A DNA stretch of 64,000 bases from Heliocidaris tuberculata (GCA_025618425.1 CM046851.1:6507301-6571300); one strand, 5' to 3'; shown: positions 1-14,300, numbered from the stretch's first letter. Program-made: numbers and translations. The notes: generated from the letters alone by a model not told the origin.

Positions 1-101
1 GGACGATCCCGATACTGCTGGACCCCAGCGTGCTGCAGGGGTCACAGGTGCCATTCATAGCAGTGTCGCAATCACAGACAGCAACAACAGGAAGCTCTTG
101 A
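1..101 (+). CDS. Possible C-terminal end of a neighbouring gene (left-edge fragment)
   Basis: The first 100 bases are clearly GC-richer than what follows. In frame 3 they read TIPILLDPSVLQGSQVPFIA then VSQSQTATTGSS and a TGA at 99-101, with G/C-ending codons (CTG, GTG, CAG, GAC). The drop in GC coincides with that stop, and an AATAAA lies at 459-464, so a plus-strand terminal exon convergent with the BCAP gene is the best reading. Two other readings are open: plus frame 2 runs to a TGA at 158-160, and on the minus strand a cysteine-bearing frame (LPVVAVCDCDTAMNGTC) begins after a pyrimidine-rich AG near 104. The product is not recognised. Confidence 0.35.
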   Translation, partial: TIPILLDPSVLQGSQVPFIAVSQSQTATTGSS

Positions 102-458
102 AGAAACAGGTGTTCATTTTGGCTGCATGTAGCAAAAAGGAGAACCCTGTGGTATGGTGAGAGAGAGAGTGCTATCTCTGAAAAAGTCATTTAACCTGAA
201 TTTCATTGTGGAACTTCAAACTGATATTTTAGTAATGTTTGACTCATACTAAAGAAGCATCTAAATGAAAAGTCAAACTGCTTGTTTTGACATGCCAGAA
301 ATTGGACCATAATTGGAAAATTACCTCGGTCTCAAACTTTAGGATACATGTGGCTGTAGACAAAGTTACCGTTCCTCTTTCTACTTGGAAGGTTTATGAA
401 TATTTATACAGTTATAAAAAAACATGCTCAAAACAGAAAAGTGAGTGATTACATTTTC

Positions 459-464
459 AATAAA
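459..464 (+). other. Candidate poly(A) signal AATAAA
   Basis: AATAAA on the plus strand followed by a T-rich stretch (gttttctacac, then tttcatttctc). It would end the edge gene about 360 bases after its putative stop. A second, variant signal ATTAAA at about 3575-3580 could mark a longer 3'UTR. AT-rich DNA gives such hexamers by chance, so the support is weak. Confidence 0.3.
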
Positions 465-1643
465 GTTTTCTACACTAATTTCCAGTTAACTTCATTTCTC
501 TTAACTGTTTGGGATCTACATTCTGCATATATTGTACAAACCAGAAGAAGTGTGAATGTGATGTAGAGAGACTAAATAATGTAAATGACAGATGGAAGAT
601 ATTTTTGAATAGTTCAGTTTACTGTGCATAGAATTCCATTGTACATTGTATCATAATATTTCAATGCCACTGTAAGAAGTTGTATATGATCTGATTTGCT
701 GTTCAGAAACTTAAAGGCATTCGATTCCATACAAAACCCAAAGATTTAATCTTAAAGCTGTTTGGCAACATAAAGTACTGCTAGCAATGAAAACACTTTT
801 TTCTATTTAGTAGTGTCTGAAAATTTTGTTTACATATGTACATGTAGTTTAATTTGTAGGGTGCATGCCTTTTATTTGAGAAATATTTAAGTAAATTTGC
901 AACACTTGTGCAAAATTCACTAGTTTAGTTGTGTTTTATAAATGAGATTCTACAATAGACCTAAAAACGTGTATGATATTTATCGGCTTGTATAAGTCTT
1001 AGGCGCCTTTGCTTATCAATTGAATGTAGTCATATGCATTTCTTGATGTGAATTCTTTAAATGACAAAGAATTATATAAGTAGATTTCAGCCACCCTCAT
1101 TCATTACGACAATGCAATACAATTTCCTATCATCTTGTAATTCAGTTGAAATCATTATGATCTTGCTGCATTCAGAATTACAGGGCTTACGCCTTTTGCA
1201 GAAGAATGAATGGATATTGAAATGATACTGCGCTTGAATGTACTGTCTTTTGTTAGCATTCATTGTGAATTATTTATTTTGTGCAATTGTGGAAAGAATA
1301 TTTTGAAAGATTTTTGTTTAGCACTAACTAATGTTTAGCAGTATTGAAAGAAGGTGTTATTACACTAAGTGATATTAGGTACATGTAGGACATCATGGAA
1401 TGAGTGTAAGTTATGACTGTGTGTGCTAGTACCTCCTTATTACTAGATGGACAAAATTAGGAGGTTGGCTTGTTGAAGAAGACATTGTTTGACGAGAGAA
1501 CTATTATGAAATCTGCTGTTTTAGATATTTCGAGCCAAATTTGCAGAGCGATATCCTATCTTTGTCTTTGCTTGGAACCTAATGAAATTTACTGAGAGTG
1601 TGAAATTATAGCATGTTCGATGGATATTTATGTTATGGATATA

Positions 1644-1817
1644 CAGTGGAACCTCGTTATAACAAACTCCTTATGGATCAAGGAAATTACCTCTTTATAT
1701 CAAAACTTTGTTATATCAGGGCTAAAAAAACAATAGAACACAAAGAAGTAGGACTGGCAATATTACCTTGTAACGAGAGTTTGTTGTAACAATGTCCTTT
1801 ATAACGAGGTTCCACTG
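1644..1817. mobile_element. pogo/Tigger-like MITE, copy 1
   Basis: 174 bp bounded by TA on both sides. The terminal inverted repeats are long: the left end starts CAGTGGAACCTCGTTATAAC and the right end is its mirror, GTTATAACGAGGTTCCACTG. The interior repeats the GTTATA theme (cttgttatatcagggcta). TA duplications and CAGTGG-type ends fit the Tc1/mariner-pogo group. No coding capacity. Confidence 0.8.
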
Positions 1818-4581
1818 TATAATAATTAAAAGATTGAGAGTACGTTTTATAATTTAATTGAATATGGACTGTAAGTACTTTTCCGTACATGACTATGAAA
1901 TGATGTACATGTTACACCCATCTTTTCCATTTTTCATAGTGTTATTTGATAAGATTAGTACTGGCCCTCTGCGTACATGCATATATGTCATGTAATCGTT
2001 AATGAAATCATTTCAATTTTTAATATCTGAAAAGCCCTTACTCTTTAGTGAATACTAGATTTGTAAACTTGCCGTATGTACTAAATTGAAGAAAAAAAAT
2101 TATATTGGTAAATCTGACCATACGAGTTCCGGTATTGAATTTGCATAGCTGAGGTACCATATTGGACAATTACTTTAGGGGAATCTATTTTGATGCTAGT
2201 TTAAAAAAAAAGTATAAATGAAATAGAGGAGTCTAGTTAATATATGTTTTATAAACCTACAGTAAAATACTGTTTCGAAAAAAGTTTTTTTTTATTGCGG
2301 TTATCTTTTCAACAGATGAATTGGAAATGTGCATATACAGTGTATCAAGAAACAACCTTTTATGTGTAATGTACATCATATTAGTGTATACATTACCATG
2401 GGTAATAAGAATTATAAGTTAAAAAGCATTCCAAAGGTACTTGTACAGGTGTGTAGGATGTGAAAATAGGAAGAAAGAATTTCAAAGTTGACTCAGTGTT
2501 AAAGATTTTTTTTTTTTCTATTATCAAATAGTATAAGGACTTTTTTAATGAATTGAACAGGATGCCATATATATAGTGTAACCCATAAAATGCTTATATT
2601 ATCTTTCATGTAGTATACTGCACTAAAAGTAAAAGGATTAAAGCTACTGACCCTTATAGTTAAAGTAGCTACATATTACTTTTTTTTTTTAAACTTTAAA
2701 ATAAACTTGAAAGAATGGTATTTATAGAAAGAAAATTATGTTTTATGTAAATGTGTGTGATTTTAGTTTGCACTTAATTCAGTACAGGCATTACAAAAAT
2801 TACTTTGTGACTCTTTTCATGATAATCTTTAAAAATATAGATGACTTGAAAGTATTTTTCTTTTTTTGCATGTTAATGTAAGGCACCATAAGGTTTAGTA
2901 TATTTATACCATATAGTTAGTGGACGACCACTGATCATTGTATGTCTTTATCAGGGAGGAGAAACTTTTTAAATCCTTTTGAAACTATGAAATTTCACGG
3001 GGTGTTGAAATTACACTTTTGATGCCACTATACATAATGTCTGTTTGTAATCTTATAAAGTTCCGCACACTGAATATTCCACATATTGCGATCCCCGTAT
3101 TAAGCTAGGTTGTAGTTTTCTTATTAGGTCATTCTGGAGGCCTTTCCACCTGTATCTATCTATTCCTGCGCTCAACAGAATAGCACCCTCTTTTGCAATG
3201 CAGAATAAAAAAGTGGGTTTGTCTGTCGGTTATGGGTCATTAAAAATTCATGTTGTCTACATTCATGGTACATCTTGACATTACTCTTATTGTTACAGGG
3301 TAAAAATTCAATGAAAACCTCGCCCCCTATTTCAAAGTGATTATGTACCAGTAGTGAGGCCCATTTACTTACACTTTGTTGAATTGCTTTGAATGCAGTT
3401 AGGTCTTGCTATTGAGGCCATGCTATTTGCTATTGCTATTTAACCTCCAGCTCCCCACCTCTCTCTCTCTCTATCTCTCTGTTTATCTTTGTTTTGTTTT
3501 GTTTTAAGGTAGTGGTTATGAAATGTGTATATCAGATGTATGTACAAAATTATATTGAATAGTGTAAATCTGGATATTAAAGAGCAAATATGAACTGTTT
3601 AGATGAACACATCGAACTATGTCTGATCTGCGTCTCTATATCTGCCTATTGCCTGCCCCCCCCCCCCCCAATTTAAAAAGTGAGGCGGGAGGGGAGTGTG
3701 AAAGAGGAGACATGTACATGTAGAAGAAAAAAATACACAAAAATCATCTATTTTCATATTATGCTTTTCATATTTTAATCATTTCTGTGTTCTGCATGTT
3801 ATCAACAATAGAGATATTTTTCCAACCCTGCACAATCTATTTACAGGCAAAGTACATGATTTCCATGTTTCCATGTAAATAACTACATAATTTTCTTGAC
3901 TATTTAACAATTGTTATTCTCTCATACTTCCTTTCCCAATTCTTCTCACAAAACTTTGCCATTTCTATTGAAAGACTTGCATGTACAGTATCATGATGAA
4001 CAGAACATACATGAAGATGTAAAGGGAATGGTGACTTACAAAACAATATCAATCGATAAGGGATGATGAGAATAACAATTCAGGATTTGGGAAGACTCGA
4101 TGGTGATTGCAGAAGAACAAAATATGAAATCGCAAGAAGTCAGTTTTTATGTTGAATCTGATACACACGAGCAGTCCCATTCCAATGCTTTATAAAGTTG
4201 AAAATTAATATCGAACACAAAATAATACCACATCAAATACATGTACTTGCTGAATAACTTAAAATAGGCACAAACTATTTTTGGTATTACATGAGTTGTT
4301 TAGACTTCATACACAATATTTTTCGTCTTGTAGCCTTGATTCAATTCTATATTGCATCTCTTCAGCTCTTAAACTAGTAAAAGCCTTTCGTATCAATTGC
4401 AAAAAGTTAAACTCCATAAAGTACATATTAAGACTAATAATTGTATATTTACCTAATAAATTCAAGATATAATGTGAGAGAAAACATTTCTCATTAAGAC
4501 CTCTGTTTTCAAAGGTGATAAACTTCAGTTCCCTTTTTTCTGACTTACAAATCCTGTAATTAAATATAAGAATGTCAACTA

Positions 4582-4753
4582 CAGTGATACCTCATAACAA
4601 ACTCAATGGGACCACAGAAATTAACTTGTTATATTGAAACCTTGTTATATCAGGGCTAAAAGACAAAAGAATCCACAGAAGTGGAACTAGTAAAATGACC
4701 TTGTTATAATGAGAGTTTGTTATAACAGTGTTCTTTATAACAAGGTTCCACTA
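4582..4753. mobile_element. pogo/Tigger-like MITE, copy 2
   Basis: A diverged second copy of the element at 1644-1817 in the same orientation. It shares the interior motif ttgttatatcagggctaaaa, the agaagt(g/a)gaact stretch and the end ataacaaggttccact. The ends are worn (CAGTGATACC on the left, CCACTA on the right), suggesting greater age. TA flanks remain. Confidence 0.75.
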
Positions 4754-5364
4754 TAATGATTTTCCATCATTAAATGTCAAACTGAATAATGATCTGATTT
4801 CTCTCTCTAACTGATCACACATCCACCGTACATCTTGATCCTGTACAATATAAACTATTTATAGAATATCTATACGAAATGTACATCAATGGCTGAACAT
4901 CGTTATACACCATACTGTCATACAAATTAGATTTCTTTTCTTCAAAATGTACAATAATAATTATTATTACCTATACAGGGCATTTTAGCCGCAAAATAAA
5001 AAGCCGTATTTCGAACGCTACTCCGAATCCTTAGTCAGAGCGTGCAATATTTGCCATATTGCATTCTTCCGGGTTTTCCCCATAGACCACTGTACTAAAA
5101 AAGAGTGCAATAGTTTACCATATTGCATTCTTTCATGTCAGTGCGCTTATATTAAAGTGCATACGCGCAGTATTGTGTACACGTAATAATGTGTACAAAG
5201 CATACAAAGGCTTAAACAATGGATACGCGCTGTAACAATTTACGTCACAATTGCTTGGCCCAGATTACATACCTGAATAACCTGATATCAGAGGGACTGA
5301 CAAGCATACAGACGTGTTTGTAATTGCTACAAGATAGGCATATAAATGATTATAGGTAATAATA

Positions 5365-5509
5365 ATAATATTGAATGATTTTTCTTTCGTGGGACACAAG
5401 AATATCGCACTCGCTTTGAAAATATTTCACTCGTCGTGCCGACTCGTGAAATATGCTCATAGCTCGTGCGATATATCCTTGTATCCCGCTGAAGTCCATT
5501 CAATATTAT
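5365..5509. mobile_element. Inverted-repeat MITE
   Basis: The ends are mirror images (AATATTGAATG and CATTCAATATT). Further in, GGGACACAAGAATATCGCAC pairs with GTGCGATATATCCTTGTATC. A central cluster of CG dinucleotides (ctcgtcgtgccgactcgtg) is unusual for the local AT-rich DNA. About 145 bp, non-coding. Confidence 0.65.
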
Positions 5510-7153
5510 ATAAATAACTGTCATAACACAGTCATGTAAGCAAGGCAACCATACTGAGTAAGGGAAGAGGAATAAAATAACTAATGGTGTAATTCTTAGA
5601 TCTATACATTGTTTACAATTTAAAACATAATGTCATTGAGATGCATCAATGAAAACCAAAATCTGTACTCAAGCTAGCTAAAAACATTCTTGGATCTCTT
5701 CTTTTTATCTTTCTTTTCTAGAAAATATGATGTTCCTTTGTCAAGAATATATACATGTACGTGTACAGTTTATCATGTCTAGATTCTGTTGTTTAACTTA
5801 CGAATGCAAGTTACACATTAAGATGAAATTAATATTCACAAGGGAAAATATGACCTTACACAATTTATTATCCTGAAAGCCCAAAATCTTTGTGCTAAAA
5901 TCTTACAGGGATAATTTTTTGCATCAAATAGGACAAAATAAATCTAATATTCCAACGCAGTGATTCATTTCTAAACACTGAAGCACAAGCACAAGTACAA
6001 TATCACCCTAAGAGGAAAAATACATCATTTTCAGCATCTCAATAATTTTATACATACATGTATTAAAAACTTTGGTACCTCCATTCTTAAACAGAATTTG
6101 TGTAAAAAGGAAAAAAATGATTCCAGCTCGGCTGCAGCAAGCAACTTGTGACAAATAAAACCCTCCTTTATGTTTTCATAAAAACCTTGATATACAAAGA
6201 GGCCATACTGACATAATCAAAACAAAATCTTGTCAATCGATAATCAGAAATGAAAGACAATACAAAGAACAAGGAATTATTTTTGACCTTTTGAACATTA
6301 TTTTAGTTTACAATCCACCTTTAACGTATGGAAAACAAATAAGATTTCCTGAGGGATTTGTTTTTAGAAAAGGATGTATTTTTATGATTCCTTCATTGCA
6401 CTCTCCATGAAAAGTCCTAAATTTTTGAATGGGGAACCCCTCCCCCCTCCATATTCAAAAACATTTAATTCCATTTAATATATGTCGAAATGCAACAAAA
6501 ACAGTTTGAATTTGTTTTAGTCTATTCCTCGTGAAATTCTGCTCATACCTCACATGATATGAGGAGAACTTATATTCTCTGTGTTTCAAATATTTTCAAC
6601 ATTTTCAGTAAAAAATTAAGGACTCTCTGATAAAGTAACAACAAATTAAGAGGGAAAATGTTATGGAAGACCTTTCACTGAATGTAGAAAAATATGTATT
6701 CAAAGTTTATATAGCTGCTAAAATTGTTCAGAATGTAACAGAATTTCTATTTAATGAAAAATACCATTCAAAAAGCACAAGGTCTGTGTTTAAGGCAAAA
6801 CTTTATGTCATTCAAAATTTCATTTAAACTGTTCTTATCATTTGTGCCTGTTGCACATTTCAAATTTAATGGAAAATTATGTAACAAATATGAATATAGT
6901 TGAAAAAGTGTCTCATTTTTTCTCTCCACCAAATGCAGCTTTAAAACATAATACAAATAAATATGTCATTTTGTTAATATGATTTATAGGCATACCAATG
7001 CAGCTTGTGTTTATAGAACACTTTGTACAATTTTCAAAGGAGAGCTATTAAAAAAACAGTTAAACATTTTTCAAATTCATCCCTTAAATCAATTTTTTTC
7101 TTTTACTACATGTACATTTTCCCACTCCCTTCTCTCTCTTTCCATTTTCATAC

Positions 7154-7156
<3 letters not shown>

Positions 7157-7223
<67 letters not shown>

Positions 7224-7232
7224 ATCTCTCTC
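7157..7232. repeat. (CT)n microsatellite
   Basis: A nearly pure CT dinucleotide run with a few CAT interruptions at its end. On the gene strand this is (GA)n and would lie in the BCAP 3'UTR if the UTR reaches this far. Serine/leucine alternating ORFs read through it are artefacts. Confidence 0.9.
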
Positions 7233-8173
7233 ACATACAAAGATCTACATCTTTATTACTAAACATGGAAGATGACAATTATGAAAAAAAAAACTTACTT
7301 GTCATCTGAATTATCTCCTTTTCTGGACAATTAGGATAAAGAAATGATTTCCATTTAAAAGACTATGAATCTATTATCAACTTTCAAATCAAGGCAATAC
7401 CTTACCGGTAATTGATTTGATAATTTCCTTATTGTAAGTGCAGTAACTCAATGAATTCATCAAAAATAATCCTACAAGTTTTCACTGAAAAAAAAAAAAA
7501 CTGTGCACAATTTCTTCTCTTTGAAAAGCAAATTACAAAAGGGGTAATACCAAAGAAATGTCAATTCTTCTTTCTTGATTCCTTTACATTAGGAGATATC
7601 AAGAAAAATGAATTTCAAACACAAGATAGAATGTTTTATACAACAAAGGTTTACCATTATAAATCAGCATGATAAGGTGCATCACGTTGTTTTTTTTTAA
7701 TGAATTCATATTTTATATTCATGGGTAGAAAATGATACAACAATCAGGCACATGGTTACTGTTTAGGGCATTACAGTTACTAAACCTTACATGAATATCA
7801 CTTAATGGGCAACATCAATCAAAATATCACTGTTGATGTAAAAAGGGCAAGAATTAGTTTAAAGGAAGGAAAAAGCATTTCAAAAATGTTATTATTAAAA
7901 TAATATTAGCATTATTTAATCAAAATTGCATTTACTTCGCTCAAATTTAAAAATATATTTCTAAAATCTTACTCACAGTGTTAACTAACAATTTTTTTAA
8001 ACAAGATAATGTACATAATATATTGGCCAAATATGAAAAACCACAATGGGAGAATGGAAGACTTTTATACTGGTTGTATTGTACAGTGTTTGGCAATTTT
8101 GGTAGTTTTTCATCACAAGGCACGACATTGAAGGGAGCTGTGGGAGAAGCCGACACATTTTTTTTCATTATTA

Positions 8174-8342
8174 CTATCTTGGACGAGGAGGGGCCCGCGG
8201 TCTGGGCACGGGCCTCTTGGGTCTTCCGGAGGGGTCTCGGTCACCTGGAGGGGTGGAGGGTTCGCTCCCATCTTTGGAGGTGACTGAGGGGTCGCTCTGT
8301 CGGCGGGGTGACTCAAGGGTGCTACGGGTATTATCATTACTA
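8174..8342 (-). CDS. PIK3AP1-like: BCAP-like exon 21: terminal coding exon with stop
   Basis: The exon is entered in phase 2; AG from exon 20 plus T restores a serine codon. The acceptor reads ctttcactctacag. It encodes 55 residues: SNDNTRSTLESPRRQ, then SDPSVTSKDGSEPSTPPGD and a basic proline-rich end, KRPVPRPRAPPRPR. The TAG stop at 8174-8176 is followed at once by TAA. The frame is chosen by phase and by the sharp end of GC-rich sequence at the stop. The 12.6-kb intron before it could hide an extra exon. Confidence 0.82.
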
Positions 8343-11300
8343 CTGTAGAGTGAAAGATAGATGGAATGAATAAAAGGTTAAATGATATAATATATATTTC
8401 TCAACAGGGAATGCATCAAGCGCATGAATAAGTATCATCCAACCTTCTCTCTTCCCTTCCCCTCCCGGCCCCCCAATCAAAATGCCCCTCCAGAAAAATG
8501 AAACAAGATTTGCTGTACTATGTGCAACTATACAACTGGAATTTGGAAGATATTGCAATAGAATATATGGAAATTTGAAAATGTAAACTCTTTCCGAGTG
8601 AGGTCCCAAATGGTCATGTGAACATACATGTAGCATGGTATGAGTTTTCTAATTTGAGAATACTAGGCCTCAGATGTGAATCACATGCCTTTCCATTGAC
8701 TTGAAGCCAATCTGGCCTTTTATTTGACTCCGCAATTCTGTTATTACAATTAATTTTTTAGAAATCAATTAAAATAAATACTCTGAAAAATATGATTTCA
8801 AGAAATATCAGAACTCTTACCATCACAGTAGTTTACACCTTTCAAAACGACACTGTTAAAACAGTTTTGATATTGAAGTTTTAACTTTAAGTTTTTACCA
8901 ATCCAAAGTGCCAAATGTTTTTCTAACACCTGGTACATGTATCCAACTGCAACACAACCAATATCGCATTCGTGATGAGAACCAAAAGGGTATTATACAA
9001 TATCATTTTACATATATTTTACGCCCTTCTGTCTCTCAACAAACAATGTGTTTCTTGAGAAGAAAACATCTCCCTTACCCTCTCCGTGTACATTTGAATG
9101 AACTGTGTACATACACTCAGTGGCGTACCCTGGAGTTTTTACCATGGGGACAAATTTTGTCAACTGTCAAATTATGCTTGAAGGGAGATGCATATTTTTT
9201 TCTTCTCACCAGCCCTCCAAAACTCGCTTGGGGGGGGGGGGTTATCAGATGTTTTCCTCAATAATTCTCTGACAAGCAACAACAAAAAAAAAAAATAAGT
9301 TTTAAGTTCGAAAAGGTAGATCCGTATTTTTTTTCGTCTCACCAGCCATCCAAAAGTTGCTCAGTGGGGAGGGGGGGGGGGGTTGTGTCAGATTTTATTG
9401 GGGTCCAGAAGCAACAACAAAAAAATCTAAAAAGGGGGAATTTTTTTTTTTTCTTCTGTCAAAAGTTGTTAAAACAGTTTTGATATTGAAGTTTTAACTT
9501 TAAGTTTTTACCAATCCAAAGTGCCAAATGTTTTTCTAACACCTGGTACATGTATCCAACTGCAACACAACCAATATCGCATTCGTGATGAGAACCAAAA
9601 GGGTATTATACAATATCATTTTACATATATTTTACGCCCTTCTGTCTCTCAACAAACAATGTGTTTCTTGAGAAGAAAACATCTCCCTTACCCTCTCCGT
9701 GTACATTTGAATGAACTGTGTACATACACTCAGTGGCGTACCCTGGAGTTTTTACCATGGGGACAAATTTTGTCAACTGTCAAATTATGCTTGAAGGGAG
9801 ACGCATATTTTTTTCTTCTCACCAGCCCTCCAAAACTCGCTTGGGGGGGGGGGGGGGTTATCAGATGTTTTCCTCAATAATTCTCTGACAAGCAACAACA
9901 AAAAAAAAAATAAGTTTTAAGTTCGAAAAGGTAGATCTGTATTTTTTTTCGTCTCACCAGCCATCCAAAAGTTGCTCAGTGGGGAGGGGGGGGGGGGTTG
10001 TGTCAGATTTTATTGGGGTCCAGAAGCAACAACAACAAAATCTAAAAAGGGGGAAATTTTTTTTTTTCTTCTGTCAAAAGTTGTCGGCGACACTCTTCCC
10101 CCCTACCCCCCCCCCCTCCTTGGGTACGCTATTGCATACACTTGACTTCTCTTTGTTTAAGCACATTAATCAAAATCTAAAAACATAAATGAATCATTTA
10201 GAAGGTGGCCAGGAAGAACAGAAGGCCAGAATAATGTCCAGGCCAGAATAATGTCCAGCCTACAAAATTATTGATGCCTTGATCACACAAAAGAAAAACA
10301 GTGTCATAAAAGCAAAATCAATAATACAGCAGTGCAATTCCTTTTTTTTCTTCTTCATTTCAAATAACAAATCAGTAGCCAAGTATTAAGTAGCCTAAAT
10401 TGTAGAATCATAGAACGATGGGGGAAAAATGCATTTAGCTGGAAATACATATTTTATAATATCAATATATATATTGATACAATATTGACTGGCCTTGAGG
10501 AGGATACGACACATATTCATAAGTAGATTCATATTGTTCAACTTGGACAACATGAATCCAGTGAGGGGGATATATGTCGCATCTCCCGAAAGTAGGAGCC
10601 AGTCAATATTGTTATTATAGGTATTTGTGAAAGAGGGAGATATAAGAAATATTACCCACCAAAGACGAGGGGAATACAATTTTGTTAGCTCAGATGTCTG
10701 ATACAGATAATAATTTATAATATCAATGGTAAGTGTTCCATATCCCATTTCTTTAGCCACATTATATACCAAAAGTACATGTATGATTGCTATTTATAAT
10801 AATTCATGTCTTTAGCAAAAATAGCAGTATGAATGTTAGGTTATTATCAAATTCTCTTGAAATGCTTGAAAGAATATACTCATATAAGCATTAGATGAAC
10901 AAGTTATATATGTTGGGTGTATAATAAATATACTGCAGATATTATGCTCACATGTATCACTGAAATATGTTCAACTCAGTACTGAAAAAATCCCTCCGTT
11001 AGCTGTGTTCAAACACAGTACGTACCTAGATGATTTATGTTGTCATAGTATGAATGAAATGTATTTTTAGTATTTTTTCTTGCTGCTGCACTACTACTTT
11101 CGAAGGTGTAATATCCCACACACAAATATAATACCAATGTTTTCTTTAATGCATTTTGGTCCTTGTTGCTTTTTCATTGTACAAATGCAAAGAAAAGAAG
11201 GAAATCAATAAAATCATGGAACATGCATTTTATTAGTTGTATTAAAATTGATAATCAATTTGATAGGGAGCTAGAAGGCTAATTAGAATAGAAGGAAAAT

Positions 11301-14300
11301 GGAAATGCACCTTGTATGTATGTTGATGCAAATGTAGATTCTATGGCTGAAAGTTAGGATTATGGGGGAAGAGGGAGTAAAAGATGGATCCTGGTTTGAG
11401 GTGGAGGGGGGGGGGGGGGGGGAGAGGGGGAATGAATGCAAATAGGAGCGGTAATGCTTGGGGCTTCTCTAAATGGTATTATCACACTACCTGCACGGGT
11501 GTGTGTGTATGTGGTGGGAGGACTGGAGATGAATCGGGTATTATCTATAGTAAAGTGAAACCAAAGAGACCATTTGAGAGGGATAAGAAAGGCAGTGTTT
11601 ATATGCAGGTAGTTTTACAAGGGAAGTTCTCCCTGATTACAAATTGGTTTTTTTAAAAAGCAGAAATATTAAGGAACAGATCAGTGAAGGTTTGAGCAAA
11701 ATCCGATAAGAAATAAGAAAGTTATGAATTTTGAAGTTGTAATCAATCAAACACAATTTGGCAACTCCGTAACTTATCTTGCGAGTTCCTCTCCTATTTG
11801 CCTTGTACCAAAAAATATCATTAATTTCCATTTTCTGTAATGAAAATATTCAAACATACATGCACCTTAGATATAATCATTGCCCATATGTTTTTACACA
11901 AAACCTGTATAAAACAAATCTATTCCTCTATCAAAAACTAAGAAAATTAAAATTTATGAAATTTTCTGTGCTGATCAAATGGGAGAGGAGCTCGCAAGAT
12001 ACGTCACGGAGTTGCCAATTTGTGTTTGATTGATTGACTTGACTTACTTGACTTAAATGCATAGGACGGTGTGTCCCTTTGCTCTCCTACGTGTCATCCT
12101 ACTCCATTCAGTTCTTCCTTTTTTTTGACTGATTACAATTTCAAAAATTCATAACTTTCTTATTTCTTATCGGATTTTGCTCATACTTTCACTAATCTGT
12201 TTCTGTCATTTTTCCTCTTTGATTCAAATCAACTTAATACCAGGGTGGACTTTGCCTTTAAAGGTATCGTACAGTAGTGGGAAAGGTGGCGCTTTGGATA
12301 TTTAACTACTTTGTCAGCTGGAATGGAAATTATTACATATACTGTTGTAAAATGATTAATTTCGAACATAGATGACGTTTGTTTGAAGAAAAATGGTTTA
12401 GAAATGGCTAAAATGTCAAAAAAAATAAACATCGAATTACAAGCGCGGTACTGCGCGTGTAATTTGATGTGAAAACAGTGTGTGTAACAAGTGTGTGCGA
12501 ACCGCTATGCGCCGTTGAGCCGGGAGCGTCGGGGTAGGTGGTCCTTAGCGAGGGTATAAGATAACCATTTGATATTTGATCATTTGAATTATTTTACTGA
12601 AAATCACCGGAAATCATGAATAGAATACCGGATTATCTCACTCATGTATCTTTTCATTGAAGCCGAACAATATGAGACTATATTTGAGCAGTTTCATGCC
12701 AACTTTCATTTTGCTACCAATACTGTTTATTACCTTAAAAGAGAAGGTTCTCTATATGTTTCAATGAGAAACACTACTCAAGGAAAACAAAAAATGTGGT
12801 CTTTATAGGGGCGTTCTTTCTAGACAGGTTGACTTTTAATACCGGTGGTCGCTAAAGCATAATTGACTGAATCTTGGAGTGAAGCTGCATGTATAAGTGG
12901 ATGCATGCATCTGGAGGATGCCAGATACCATCGGTGTTCACAGAGAGAGAGGGAAGAGATAAACACTAGGCGCATTCACACACATGAAAAAAAGTAAGAT
13001 TCTGATCGCGATCATCATCTCACTTTTGCTGCGACCATTTACACACGCGGAAAAACTCACTAGCGAACAATATCAATATTATTAGACCCGCATTGCACAT
13101 GCCCTAATGGATACCCGAGTCCGATGACCCCGTCTCGCAGATGTTCGTGCTAAGGATACTACTGCAGGATCGTATGGTGTATTGTGGGATAGAAAATATC
13201 GATATTCAAATCTCACTATTGTTCACACATACACTGCGCTCTGCCATATTAGTGAGATTTTTCTGAAAAATCTTACTAACAGTGAGATTCTGATCGCCAT
13301 CAAAATCTCACTATTTAGTGAGTTTTGGGGGATTCACACACACACATGATGAAACGAGATTCTGATCTCGACTAAAATCTCGATATTTAAATCTCACTTA
13401 TTGCTAAAAGTGTGAATGCCCCTAATGAAACGGAAGGTGTAGGCTTGCAATAAACTATCATGGTGGTGGGAGAATCAAGACTTGGGCCTCTTGGGACTAG
13501 AACTTTACAGGAATGTAAAGAGAGGTTTGCATGCAATAGGACTGGACCTGCAGATGGACCCTAGAGGTACTAGAAGGGTGGGGCAAAAAGGAGAGAGAGT
13601 TGGAAGAGGAAAGTTGTAGGGATACAAATATTATAACCTATCATGCAGTCATGGCAGGTAGTATTTGGACTTTGGCCAAACGGAAACGGGGATTCGATTC
13701 ATGCAACAGGATTGGGCATACAGACGGACCCCATGGAGACCTTAAGAGAGTTACAGGCAAATTGAAAGATGAAGATAAGTGGCCTCTCTAAAACAGGAAT
13801 TACAACATGTATTTCTTCCTAGAGGCAGAGAAAAAGGTAACAATATACTTAGATAGATGACCATCATATTGAATTGTCCACAACGGCAGATTTGAATGAC
13901 TTGAACTTGTCAAGAGGTCATAGCAGTGCCGTTTCGAATTCAGCAGAATGCAAATGGGACTTGGTACATGCAAGCTCTCCTCAGCTGCACAGCAATCAAG
14001 GAGGGGGGAGGGGGGGGGGACATGCTATAAAGGGAAACCAAAAAAGGAGTAAAGATTGGAGCAAGCCAAGTAAAAATCATAATCCGTGAGAGGTCATTGT
14101 CGTGGAATTTGGATGGTTAGGTGAATACAAAGGAGAGCCAATTCATGCAAGGCTCTTTTGCATACTGATGGATGCTATCAGAACTTTAAAAGGGGCAAGG
14201 TAATAGGGAAAAAGGGGCAAGGTAATAAGGAAAAAGGAGATAAATGGGGGAGCTAGGACTATGTCCTACAAAATATCATGTATTATTGTAGAAGTATTAG

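Larger units (their letters stand above)
161..8173. other. Convergent 3' flank: UTR and intergenic DNA without convincing genes
   Basis: Eight kilobases of AT-rich sequence without a splice-supported coding exon on either strand. It should hold the 3'UTR of the left-edge gene and, on the minus strand, the 3'UTR of the BCAP-like gene. Possible minus-strand AATAAA signals (tttatt on the plus strand) occur at 7252-7257 and 5864-5869, about 0.9 and 2.3 kb after the stop. Short ORFs here lack coding character. It contains two pogo-like MITEs, an inverted-repeat element at 5365-5509, and a (CT)n tract. Confidence 0.6.

Noticed and set aside
8908..9880. Two identical ORFs of about 118 codons, suggesting a duplicated gene
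   Set aside because: They are copies within the 613-bp tandem duplication and include a transposon end and a poly-G run; no splice or codon support.
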